Source: Methylomonas rosea (GTDB lineage Bacteria > Pseudomonadota > Gammaproteobacteria > Methylococcales > Methylomonadaceae). Taken from it: a stretch of 40,243 nt of DNA. The DNA lies in contig NZ_JANIBL010000047.1 in assembly GCF_024505055.1 (NCBI RefSeq), positions 1 through 40,243 on the forward strand. The letters run 5' to 3'. Shown here in pieces: positions 25,074 through 33,041 of this stretch. The position numbers and the translations under genes are program-made. Position 1 is the stretch's first letter, and each line of letters opens with the position of its first letter. The notes beneath the pieces are model-generated. The model searched no databases and was not told where the DNA came from. It saw nothing but the letters and a program-made list of their open reading frames with translations.

Positions 25074-25638
25074 CCCCCTACGCATAGCCGGTATCGACGA
25101 AGTTGGCCGCGGCTGCATAGTCGGTCCGGTGGTTGCGGCAGCGGTGATTCTCGATCCCGCCAAACCTATTGCCGGCTTGACCGACTCTAAAAAACTCACG
25201 GAAAAGAAACGCAAACTGCTTGCCGAACAGATCAAAGCCAATGCCTTGTGTTGGGCGGTTGCCCGCGCCGAAGCCAGCGAAATAGACCGTATTAATATTC
25301 TGCAAGCGACGATGGTGGCAATGCAACGAGCGGTGTCGCAATTGGATTACCGCCCTGACTGGGTCAAGGTGGACGGCAACCGGCTGCCGACACTGGATAT
25401 GCCCGGCGAAGCTATTGTGCAAGGCGATTTATTGGTTCAGGAAATTTCCGCTGCCTCGATATTAGCCAAAGTCGCGCGCGATGAGGAAATGCGGACGCTG
25501 GATAGGCTGTATCCCGGTTATTCTTTTGCGGTCCAAAAAGGTTATCCGACCCAGCAGCATTTAGCTGCCCTGCAACAATTGGGTATTACCCCACACCATC
25601 GAAAATCGTTTGCCCCGGTCAAGAAATATCTTGTTTAA
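25048..25638 (+). CDS. rnhB: Ribonuclease HII
   Basis: It cuts the RNA strand of RNA-DNA hybrids and starts removal of single ribonucleotides from DNA. The 196-residue protein has the GIDEVGRG motif (Asp17, Glu18), VKVDGNRLP (Asp109) and [20 protein letters not shown] (Asp127), i.e. the four acidic metal ligands. The start lies 26 bases inside lpxA and is the only ATG before the DEVGRG motif; a downstream start would cut into the first strand. dnaE starts seven bases after its stop. Confidence 0.95.
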   Translation: MSHAVSSDNPLRIAGIDEVGRGCIVGPVVAAAVILDPAKPIAGLTDSKKLTEKKRKLLAEQIKANALCWAVARAEASEIDRINILQATMVAMQRAVSQLDYRPDWVKVDGNRLPTLDMPGEAIVQGDLLVQEISAASILAKVARDEEMRTLDRLYPGYSFAVQKGYPTQQHLAALQQLGITPHHRKSFAPVKKYLV

Positions 25639-25644
25639 ACAGCC

Positions 25645-28600
25645 ATGACGCCGAGTTTCGTTCATCTTCGTATTCATACCGAATTTTCTTTAGTCGACGG
25701 TATCGTCAGGATCAAGCCCTTAGTAAAGAAGCTGGCTGAGTATGCAATGCCGGCCGCCGCAATCACCGAACAGAGCAATCTGTTCTCGCTGGTTAAATTT
25801 TACAAAGCCGCGCAAGGTGCCGGCATCAAGCCCTTGATCGGCGCCGACGTGCTGATTTTTAATCCCGATGAGCCGGCCTCGCCGTTCCGCCTGACCATGT
25901 TGGCGCGCAATCAAAAAGGCTATGTGACTTTGACCGAGCTGATTTCCCGGGGCTATCAAGAAGGCCAGCATCAAGGAATTCCGATGTTGCAGAAGGAATG
26001 GATTGCCGAAAATCACGAGGGTTTGATCGTGCTATCCGGAGCGATGGATGGCGACATTGGCCAAGCTTTGTTAGCGGAAAATGCCGAGCAAGCCAAGCGT
26101 TGTGCCGAACATTGGCGGGATCTGTTTCCGAACAGTTTTTACTTGGAATTGCAACGGGTCGGTAAAGCCGACGAGGAGCGTTACATCAAATTAGCGGCGG
26201 ATTTGGCTGCCGAGCTGGATTTGCCGGTGGTCGCCACCAACGATGTACGTTTTATTAGTAAAAACGATTTCGACGCGCATGAAGTGCGGGTATGTATTCA
26301 TCAGGGTCGGGTGCTGGACGATAGCCGCCGGCCGAAAAACTATACCGCCCAGCAATATTTGCGTACCGCCGAGGAAATGGCTGAATTGTTTGCCGACATT
26401 CCGGAGGCCTTGGCCAATAGCGTGGAAATTGCCAAGCGTTGCAATGTCGAACTCACGCTGGGCGAAAACTATTTGCCCGATTTTCCGGTTCCCGAGGGCA
26501 TGACCCTGGACGACTATTTCAAGCAGGCCTCGCGTCAAGGCCTGGAAGAGCGCCTGATCCAATATCCGCCGGTAGGCAAGGGCAGCTTTGAGGAAAACCG
26601 CAAAGTCTATGACGAGCGCTTGGAAGTCGAACTGAACGTGATCACCCAGATGGGGTTTCCCGGCTATTTCATGATCGTCGCGGACTTTATTCAGTGGGCC
26701 AAGAACAATGCGATACCCGTCGGACCGGGTCGAGGCTCCGGGGCCGGTTCATTGGTGGCTTATGCCCTGAAGATTACCGATCTCGATCCTATCGAATTCG
26801 ATTTGCTGTTCGAGCGGTTTTTGAATCCGGAACGGGTGTCGATGCCGGATTTTGATATCGACTTTTGCATGGAACGCCGCGACGAGGTGATCGATTACGT
26901 CGCTCGGCATTATGGCCGCGATCATGTGTCGCAGATCATTACCTACGGCTCGATGGCGGCCAAGGCGGTGATTCGCGACGTGGGGCGGGTGATGGGGCAT
27001 GCCTACGGCTTCGTGGATAGGCTGGCAAAGCTGATTCCATTTGAAATCGGCATGACCCTGGATAAGGCGCTGCAAGACAGTGCCGAGTTGAAGGCTTTGT
27101 ACGATACCGAGGAAGAAGTTAAATCGTTGATCGATATGGCGCGTTCCTTGGAAGGTATTTCCCGTAATGCCGGCAAGCACGCTGGCGGCGTGGTGATTTC
27201 GCCGACCAAACTCACCGATTTCAGCCCATTGTATTGCGAGCAGGGTGGCGGCAATCTGGTAACGCAGTTTGATAAGGACGATGTCGAAGCGGTCGGCTTG
27301 GTTAAATTCGACTTCTTGGGTTTGCGGACTCTGACGATTATCGATTGGGCGCTGCAAACCATTAATCGCCAGCGCGCGCAACGGGGCGAAGAACCGGTGG
27401 ATATTACCCAGATTCCGCGCGACGACCTGCCAAGCTATGAATTATTAAAAAATGCCCAAACCACCGCTGTATTTCAGCTGGAGTCGCGCGGCATGAAGGA
27501 GTTGATCAAAAAACTGAAACCGGATTGCTTCGACGACATCATCGCGCTGGTGGCTTTATTCCGTCCCGGACCTTTGGAATCAGGCATGGTTGATGATTAC
27601 ATCAACGTCAAACACGGTGCCAAGGCCGAATATGCTCATCCTTTGCTGGAACCCATTCTTAAGCCCACCAACGGCGTTATTCTGTATCAGGAGCAGGTGA
27701 TGCAGATCGCCCGGGAATTGGCCAGTTATACCTTGGGCGGCGCCGATATGTTGCGGCGGGCCATGGGTAAGAAAAAGCCGGAGGAAATGGCCAAGGAGCG
27801 GGAGAAATTTATGTCGGGCGCGGTGGCAAACCAGATAGATGCATCGATCGCGACTTACGTTTTTGACCTGATGGAGAAATTCGCCGGCTACGGTTTTAAC
27901 AAGTCGCACTCGGCCGCTTACGCCTTGGTAGCCTATCAAACCGCTTGGTTGAAGGCGCATTTTCCGGCCGCGTTCATGGCGGCGGTGATGTCGTCGGATA
28001 TGGACAACACCGACAAAGTGGTGGTATTGATCGACGAATGCCGGGAAATGAAGCTGGAGATATGCCCACCGGATATCAATGTTTCCGACTTTCGTTTTAC
28101 CGTAAACGACCAAGGGCAGATTGTTTACGGTATCGGCGCGATCAAGGGTGTCGGCGAAAATGCTATTGAAGATTTATTGAAAGAACGCAACGCAAACGGC
28201 CCTTATGCTGGCTTGTATGACTTGTGCAAGCGCGTCGATTTACGCAAGGTTAACCGCCGGGTTCTGGAAGCATTGATCAGGGCCGGGGCGCTGGATGCCA
28301 TTGATCCTAATCGCGCGGCACATCTGGCCGAACTGACCACGGCGCTGAGAGTTGCCGAACAACATGGAAAAATGGCTCTGGCCGGTCAAAACGATCTGTT
28401 TGGTTTGGCTGTGCAGGTGGAAGTTAGCGATGGGGAAGCGGAGGCGTATTCGACGGTGGTCGAACCGTGGACCGAAAAAGAAAAGCTGGAAGCGGAAAAG
28501 CAGACGCTGGGGCTGTTTCTAACCGGTCATCCCATAGCCGAGTATCTGTCGGAATTGAAACATATTACTCATGGTTCGCTAGCCAGCTTGGAGGTCGATG

Positions 28601-29133
28601 CCGGCCGCTCCAGAGGCAAAATGGAAGGGCGGGTAGCCGGTTTGGTCGTGGAAATGCGCACCCGGCAAACCAAGCAAGGCAAGATGATGGGCTTCGCAAC
28701 CTTGGACGACCGTACAGGACGTCTGGAAGTGGCGGCGTTCAGCGGCATTTTCGACAAATACCGGAACTTGCTGGCCAAGGACACTTTGTTGGTCGCCGAA
28801 GGCTCGCTGGCGATGGACGACTTTACCAATAGTCTGCGCATGACCGCCGAAAAGCTCTACAGCATGGAGCAGGCACGGGAAATGTTTGCCCGGGCCATCG
28901 TGTTGCATTGGGATAGCAGGCAATGGCGGATGGAGCGCAGTTTCGTCAACGAGCTGGCGGAGACATTAAGGCCGTTTTGCGGTGGGCTTTGCCCGATCAG
29001 CATCGAGTTTGCGAAAACGGAAGCCAAAGCCAATCTACAACTGGGTGACGAATGGCGCGTACATCCCAGCGATGAATTGTTAACCCGCTTGAGACGGTTG
29101 TTGTCGATGGATGCGGTGCAAGTCAGGTATTAA
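25645..29133 (+). CDS. dnaE: DNA polymerase III alpha subunit
   Basis: The replicative polymerase subunit, 1162 residues against 1160 in E. coli. It begins with a PHP domain (FVHLRIHTEFSLVDGIV). The palm carries PDFDIDF with Asp404 and Asp406 and the third acid Asp556 in KFDFLGLRTLTII. A beta-clamp binding motif QNDLF is at 915-919, followed by an OB fold (GRVAGLVVEMRTRQTKQGKMM near 990-1012) and a C-terminal tau-binding region. There is no truncation. It is the last gene of the bamA-to-dnaE run and is closed by a terminator before a convergent gene. Confidence 0.98.
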   Translation: MTPSFVHLRIHTEFSLVDGIVRIKPLVKKLAEYAMPAAAITEQSNLFSLVKFYKAAQGAGIKPLIGADVLIFNPDEPASPFRLTMLARNQKGYVTLTELISRGYQEGQHQGIPMLQKEWIAENHEGLIVLSGAMDGDIGQALLAENAEQAKRCAEHWRDLFPNSFYLELQRVGKADEERYIKLAADLAAELDLPVVATNDVRFISKNDFDAHEVRVCIHQGRVLDDSRRPKNYTAQQYLRTAEEMAELFADIPEALANSVEIAKRCNVELTLGENYLPDFPVPEGMTLDDYFKQASRQGLEERLIQYPPVGKGSFEENRKVYDERLEVELNVITQMGFPGYFMIVADFIQWAKNNAIPVGPGRGSGAGSLVAYALKITDLDPIEFDLLFERFLNPERVSMPDFDIDFCMERRDEVIDYVARHYGRDHVSQIITYGSMAAKAVIRDVGRVMGHAYGFVDRLAKLIPFEIGMTLDKALQDSAELKALYDTEEEVKSLIDMARSLEGISRNAGKHAGGVVISPTKLTDFSPLYCEQGGGNLVTQFDKDDVEAVGLVKFDFLGLRTLTIIDWALQTINRQRAQRGEEPVDITQIPRDDLPSYELLKNAQTTAVFQLESRGMKELIKKLKPDCFDDIIALVALFRPGPLESGMVDDYINVKHGAKAEYAHPLLEPILKPTNGVILYQEQVMQIARELASYTLGGADMLRRAMGKKKPEEMAKEREKFMSGAVANQIDASIATYVFDLMEKFAGYGFNKSHSAAYALVAYQTAWLKAHFPAAFMAAVMSSDMDNTDKVVVLIDECREMKLEICPPDINVSDFRFTVNDQGQIVYGIGAIKGVGENAIEDLLKERNANGPYAGLYDLCKRVDLRKVNRRVLEALIRAGALDAIDPNRAAHLAELTTALRVAEQHGKMALAGQNDLFGLAVQVEVSDGEAEAYSTVVEPWTEKEKLEAEKQTLGLFLTGHPIAEYLSELKHITHGSLASLEVDAGRSRGKMEGRVAGLVVEMRTRQTKQGKMMGFATLDDRTGRLEVAAFSGIFDKYRNLLAKDTLLVAEGSLAMDDFTNSLRMTAEKLYSMEQAREMFARAIVLHWDSRQWRMERSFVNELAETLRPFCGGLCPISIEFAKTEAKANLQLGDEWRVHPSDELLTRLRRLLSMDAVQVRY

Positions 29134-29163
29134 GCAGGCGTGAACGTCAGCGACAGGCATAAA

Positions 29164-29187
29164 AAAGGGAGGTGTTAACCTCCCTTT
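29164..29187 (-). terminator. Intrinsic terminator for the minus-strand OmpA-like gene
   Basis: A perfect nine-base stem AAAGGGAGG/CCTCCCTTT with a six-base loop. Read on the minus strand it continues straight into a run of six T, the textbook form. On the plus strand it has only the three T in the stem and may slow dnaE transcripts too. Confidence 0.8.
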
Positions 29188-29192
29188 GACAT

Positions 29193-29224
29193 TATCGGGC
29201 GGGTGTTAACTCGCCCGATATTTT
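29193..29224 (+). terminator. Intrinsic terminator for dnaE
   Basis: A nine-base stem TATCGGGCG/CGCCCGATA with a ten-base loop, followed on the plus strand by TTTT. It ends a few bases before the stop codon of the minus-strand gene. It shares the GTGTTAAC loop core with the neighbouring hairpin. Confidence 0.75.
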
Positions 29225-29230
29225 CAGTGC

Positions 29231-30415
29231 CTACTTGTCGGTACGTTTGTAGTTTACACGACGGTTGTAAGCGCGGCCTTCATCGGTTTCGTTGGTATCA
29301 ACCGGTTGAGATTCGCCATAACCGGCTGTCGATAGACGTTTGCCATCCACGCCCAGTTTAACCAATTCGTTTTTAACTGCATTGGCTCTACGTTGCGACA
29401 ATTTTTCGTTGTATGCATCGGTACCGTAGCTGTCGGTATGGCCTTGAATTTCGACAGTCAAGCCTGGATTGAGCTTCATCACCTCCACCGCGTTTTGGAT
29501 CAGCGGGTCGTATTTGGACTTGACCTTGTCGCTGTCGAAATCGAACAGTACGCCATGGAACGCCCAGCAACCGTCTTTATCGACGATGGCACCTTTAGGG
29601 GTGTCAGGGCATTTGTCTAGACAGTTGCTTACGCCATCTTTGTCGTCGTCTTGTGTCGAACAATCTGCCACTTTTGGTGTACCCGCTTTCAGGAACACGT
29701 TTTTAACAAAATCGCTCATGCCTTTCGGACTGGAAATGGCGTCTGCCGTGGTTGAGAATCCGCAACCCGATGCATTAGCCAAATCTTGCAGCACCGTTTG
29801 ACCTGCAGCATCTTCGTCATTGCCAACCCAAACTGTATAAATGCACAGCTTGTCGCCATATTGGGTTTTGAGAGCTTCGGCAGTCGGGATTGGCGAGACT
29901 TCTTCGATACCGTCACTGAAAACGAGTAAGGCAATATTTCCGGGAGCGCTGCTTATATCTTTACCGGAATCGCTTAGTGCTGTGGCCAATGGTGTGCCGC
30001 CACTAGAGCATTGCAGAGAAGTAATGGCAGTTTCGAAACCGGCTGGAGAGTAGTTTTGCACGGCCTGGTTGAGATAAGTTGAGCCCCACGACAGACATGG
30101 ACCAAAACCAAAGCTGCGTAAACCGGATGTCAGCGGCATCACCGGAATGGATTTGTTAAACTTGTTTAGCAGGTTTTTTTCGACATCCAGCTTAGTGCCA
30201 CTGTAATCCGTAGAATTTACGTAGGTACGGCTCATTGACGAAGATGAATCATTAACCACGAAAAAGCTGTTGGTCTTTTGTACCAGTTTTCCGGATTTAA
30301 CCAGTGCGTTAAGGTCTTCCGGCTGGAAGGCCTGGAAATTATTGCTCGACTGCGTCGCGCAACCGGAAAGCAGTGCTCCGGCCAAAGTAGCCGTGAATAA
30401 AAGGTTTCTTTTCAT
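29231..30415 (-). CDS. Lipoprotein with von Willebrand A, TSP3-like and OmpA domains
   Basis: A 394-residue lipoprotein (lipobox LSGC, acylated Cys19). Residues about 48-240 form a vWA-like domain with a MIDAS-type DxSxS (Asp56, Ser58, Ser60 in NDSSSSM) and a later FSDG. Next is a short calcium-binding TSP3-like repeat (DDDKDGVSNCLDKCPDTPKG near 255-275). The C-terminal 100 residues are an OmpA domain (LFDFDSDKV, then GHTDSYGTDAYNEKLSQRRA) that binds the diaminopimelate of peptidoglycan. It may link outer membrane and cell wall while the vWA part binds a partner protein or metal. A GGAG ribosome site lies before the ATG. The partner is unknown, and no adhesin or secretion gene is nearby. Confidence 0.88.
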   Translation of the reverse strand: MKRNLLFTATLAGALLSGCATQSSNNFQAFQPEDLNALVKSGKLVQKTNSFFVVNDSSSSMSRTYVNSTDYSGTKLDVEKNLLNKFNKSIPVMPLTSGLRSFGFGPCLSWGSTYLNQAVQNYSPAGFETAITSLQCSSGGTPLATALSDSGKDISSAPGNIALLVFSDGIEEVSPIPTAEALKTQYGDKLCIYTVWVGNDEDAAGQTVLQDLANASGCGFSTTADAISSPKGMSDFVKNVFLKAGTPKVADCSTQDDDKDGVSNCLDKCPDTPKGAIVDKDGCWAFHGVLFDFDSDKVKSKYDPLIQNAVEVMKLNPGLTVEIQGHTDSYGTDAYNEKLSQRRANAVKNELVKLGVDGKRLSTAGYGESQPVDTNETDEGRAYNRRVNYKRTDK

Positions 30416-30467
30416 GTTTTAATTCTCCAGGTTGTTATTCTGCATCTACAAGGCCTAGCGTACCGCC

Positions 30468-30491
30468 TTGGTGTCTTAAGTCTAACACCAA
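30468..30491. promoter_or_regulatory. Hairpin in the divergent intergenic region
   Basis: A seven-base perfect stem TTGGTGT/ACACCAA with a ten-base loop. It lies between the two divergent genes, about 55 bases upstream of the minus-strand lipoprotein start, so it could fold in that gene's leader or be an operator. No clear -35/-10 pair is apparent for either gene in this 169-base gap. Confidence 0.3.
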
Positions 30492-30584
30492 TCCCTTATT
30501 TTTAAATAGTGCATTCATCTTATCCGGGTGCCATGAAATAATGCTGCTTTGTTTTTTAATCCGTAGGCTTCCTTGGAGAATGTG

Positions 30585-31028
30585 ATGGGCAAGATCTTAA
30601 TTTTCTGTGCGATGTTTTTACTTGCTGGCGCGGTAAAGGCTGACAGCGTGAAAGAAATGGCTGACCGGGGTAACGCGCAGGCGCAAGCCAAATTGGCGTC
30701 TTTGTATTTACTTGGTCGAGAGGGTTTTGAGAAGGATGAGCACAAGGCCGCGGAGTGGATGGAAAAAGCGGCGAACCAAGGTTTGCTGGATGCTCAGGTA
30801 GTCATGGGGGCGATGTACGATAGAGGTATGGGTGTCATCAGCGATAGAGACAAGGCTACCGATTGGTATGAAAAAGCCGCTAAGCAAGGGCATGCCACTT
30901 CGCTGGCCATACTAGGCAGAAACGACGCAGCTAAGGGCAGCGTGCAATTTAACTATCAGGCGATGCGTTTAAGCGCATCGCGCTCCATTCCCGGCGAATA
31001 CGCCAAGAAATTTTTAACCACTAAGTAA
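30585..31028 (+). CDS. Small exported Sel1-repeat (TPR-like) protein
   Basis: A 147-residue protein with a signal peptide (KILIFCAMFLLAGAVKA) and about two to three Sel1-like helical repeats: GNAQAQAKLASLYLLGREGFEKD, then AANQGLLDAQVVMGAMYDRGMGV and AAKQGHATSLAILGRND. Sel1 repeats bind other proteins; in the periplasm they often act in envelope or signalling complexes. The partner here is unknown. The ATG at 30585 has GGAG six bases before it; earlier in-frame TTG and GTG codons are less likely. It ends six bases before gltX and may be co-transcribed with it. Confidence 0.85.
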   Translation: MGKILIFCAMFLLAGAVKADSVKEMADRGNAQAQAKLASLYLLGREGFEKDEHKAAEWMEKAANQGLLDAQVVMGAMYDRGMGVISDRDKATDWYEKAAKQGHATSLAILGRNDAAKGSVQFNYQAMRLSASRSIPGEYAKKFLTTK

Positions 31029-31034
31029 TTAAAG

Positions 31035-32441
31035 ATGAGTATTAGAACCCGCTTTGCCCCAAGTCCCACCGGTTATTTACATGTCGGCGGTGCTAGAACC
31101 GCTTTGTTTTCGTGGTTGTATGCGCGTAAACATGGTGGCAAATTTATTTTGCGAATCGAGGACACCGATCTTGAGCGCTCCAGTCAGGAATCTGTGAATG
31201 CAATTCTGGAAGGCATGACTTGGCTAGGTTTGGAATATGATGAGGGACCGTTTTATCAGACCCATCGCTTTGATCGTTACAAAGAAGTAATTCAGCAACT
31301 GCTGGCTCAGGGCGATGCTTACTATTGTTATTGCAGTCGCGAAGAGTTGGAGGTTTTGCGCGAGCAGCAGATGGCTAACAAGGAAAAGCCGCGTTACAAC
31401 GGCAAATGCCGGGATGGCGTTGAAAATCCGCAAGGCGAGCGGGTGGTGCGCTTTAAGAATCCGGAGCAGGGTGAAGTTATCATCGACGACCTAGTCAAAG
31501 GCCGTATCGTCGTTGCCAATAAGGAGTTGGATGATCTGATTATTGCCCGTTCCGACGGTACCCCAACCTATAATCTGACGGTGGTAGTCGATGACATGGA
31601 TATGGGGGTTACCCATGTGATACGCGGTGACGATCATGTCAATAACACGCCCAGGCAGATCAATATTCTGAAAGCCTTGGGTGCGCAATTGCCGGTATAT
31701 GCACATGTGCCGATGATTTTAGGTTCGGACGGGGCGCGCTTGTCCAAACGCCACGGCGCGGTTAGTGTGATGCAATATCGTAACGACGGCTATCTACCCG
31801 AAGCCTTGTTGAACTATCTGGTGCGCTTGGGTTGGTCGCACGGTGATCAGGAATTGTTTTCCTTGGAAGAGATGGTGGCGTTGTTCGAGTTGGAAAAAGT
31901 CAATGTTTCCGCTTCCACGTTCAATACCGAGAAGTTATTGTGGTTGAATCATCAATACATCATGAATAGCGATCCGGCGCATGTGTCCAGGCATTTGGCG
32001 TGGCATATGGGGGAGCGCGGTATCGATCCGACAACTGGTCCGGTCTTGGCTGATGTCGTTAAAGCGCAGCGCGAACGTTGCAAAACCCTGGTGGATATGG
32101 CAGCCGAAAGCGAATATTTTTATAAAGATTTCGACGGTTACGAAGAAAAAGCCGCTAAGAAGAATTTCAAAGCGGGCGTGGACGATGTATTGCAGCATTT
32201 ACTGATGCAATTTAGCGCTATCGGCGATTGGGAAGCCTCAGGCCTGCATCAAGTGGTATTGGATAGTGCCGAACAATTGCAGCTTAATCTGGGTAAAGTC
32301 GCGCAACCCCTGCGCGTAGCGGTTTGCGGTAGCGGCGTATCGCCGGCTATTGATGTGACTTTAGCGCTACTCGGCAGAGAGAAAACCTTGAACAGAATAG
32401 AACGAGCCATCGGATACATAAAGAATCTCGAAAATTCCTAG
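31035..32441 (+). CDS. gltX: Glutamyl-tRNA synthetase
   Basis: It charges tRNA-Glu with glutamate. This class I synthetase has 468 residues. The HIGH-type signature is [11 protein letters not shown] (His16) and the KMSKS-type is RLSKRHG (Lys238). Cys98, Cys100 and Cys125 are positioned as the zinc ligands of E. coli GluRS. The position of the fourth E. coli ligand, His127, is Asp here, so zinc binding may be altered. The anticodon-binding C-terminal domain is complete. Two tRNA-Glu genes lie just downstream. No strong ribosome site precedes the ATG. Confidence 0.97.
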   Translation: MSIRTRFAPSPTGYLHVGGARTALFSWLYARKHGGKFILRIEDTDLERSSQESVNAILEGMTWLGLEYDEGPFYQTHRFDRYKEVIQQLLAQGDAYYCYCSREELEVLREQQMANKEKPRYNGKCRDGVENPQGERVVRFKNPEQGEVIIDDLVKGRIVVANKELDDLIIARSDGTPTYNLTVVVDDMDMGVTHVIRGDDHVNNTPRQINILKALGAQLPVYAHVPMILGSDGARLSKRHGAVSVMQYRNDGYLPEALLNYLVRLGWSHGDQELFSLEEMVALFELEKVNVSASTFNTEKLLWLNHQYIMNSDPAHVSRHLAWHMGERGIDPTTGPVLADVVKAQRERCKTLVDMAAESEYFYKDFDGYEEKAAKKNFKAGVDDVLQHLLMQFSAIGDWEASGLHQVVLDSAEQLQLNLGKVAQPLRVAVCGSGVSPAIDVTLALLGREKTLNRIERAIGYIKNLENS

Positions 32442-32466
32442 ACAAAGTTCAGAATATCCGTATAAT
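32439..32466 (+). promoter_or_regulatory. Strong promoter for the tRNA cluster
   Basis: TAGACA (-35) overlaps the gltX stop codon. A perfect TATAAT follows after 16 bases, and the first tRNA starts 17 bases beyond the -10. This would give the tRNA genes their own supply of transcripts besides read-through from gltX. Confidence 0.7.
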
Positions 32467-32482
32467 ACGAGGACTCAACTAC

Positions 32483-32558
<76 letters not shown>

Positions 32559-32579
32559 AAATAGTTGATTTAGTCCTGA

Positions 32580-32655
32580 GTCCCCATCGTCTAGTGGCCT
32601 AGGACACCGCCCTTTCACGGCGGTAACCGGGGTTCGAACCCCCGTGGGGACGCCA
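32580..32655 (+). tRNA. tRNA-Glu (UUC), copy 1
   Basis: A complete 76-base tRNA with encoded CCA. The acceptor GTCCCCA pairs with TGGGGAC, the anticodon stem CCGCC/GGCGG encloses CTTTCAC (anticodon TTC), and the T arm has GGTTCGAACC. It lies 21 bases after tRNA-Ala, downstream of its own synthetase gene. Copy 2 is identical. Confidence 0.96.
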
Positions 32656-32718
32656 ACTTGGCTAAAGTCGGTTAAGCCGACAATTCGTATTAAAGAAGTC
32701 AATCTGAAAATAGTCTTA

Positions 32719-32794
32719 GTCCCCATCGTCTAGTGGCCTAGGACACCGCCCTTTCACGGCGGTAACCGGGGTTCGAACCCCCGTGGGGACGCCA
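32719..32794 (+). tRNA. tRNA-Glu (UUC), copy 2
   Basis: Identical over its 76 bases to the first tRNA-Glu, 63 bases upstream. A short stretch before each copy (TAGTCCTGA and TAGTCTTA) is also similar, which points to tandem duplication. The spacer holds only a weak hairpin (TCGG...CCGA). A terminator hairpin follows about 90 bases on. Confidence 0.96.
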
Positions 32795-32881
32795 TAAATT
32801 CTTAATTTATAGCTTGCTGCAGCACCAATAATATGTTGTGAGTTTGCTATTTTTTCTGTTTCAAATGCATATTTTAAGTTG

Positions 32882-32917
32882 AATCGCTATTTCTATAGGA
32901 TGTAGCGATTACTATTT
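32882..32917 (+). terminator. Intrinsic terminator of the tRNA cluster
   Basis: An eight-base stem AATCGCTA/TAGCGATT with a 13-base loop, followed by ACTATTTTT. It sits about 90 bases after the last tRNA. The stem is AT-containing and the loop is large, so it may be backed up by the next hairpin. Confidence 0.55.
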
Positions 32918-32941
32918 TTCTGCGCTGATCTAGCAAAGCTA

Positions 32942-32978
32942 AAAGGTAAACCTAAATCGTTGGTTTAGGTTTACCTTT
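32942..32978. terminator. Strong bidirectional hairpin between tRNA cluster and mltD
   Basis: A perfect 15-base stem (AAAGGTAAACCTAAA with its complement) around a seven-base loop. It is symmetric, with A/T at the outer ends, so it can terminate the tRNA transcript from the left and the mltD transcript from the right. The 247-base gap around it holds no gene. Confidence 0.75.
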
Positions 32979-33041
32979 ATGGCGACTAGAAAGATCTACT
33001 TCGCTAATCAATTTGAGCTATACGTGTATTTATCCGAACCA

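Noticed and set aside
26749..27381. 210-residue open frame on the minus strand inside dnaE
   Set aside because: It lies wholly within the clear dnaE coding frame, has no ribosome site or recognised motif, and such shadows are common in genes with this codon bias.
32580..32794. The two near-identical blocks looked like a short direct repeat or CRISPR-like unit
   Set aside because: Both blocks fold as complete tRNA-Glu with CCA; only two copies exist and the spacer is not CRISPR-like.
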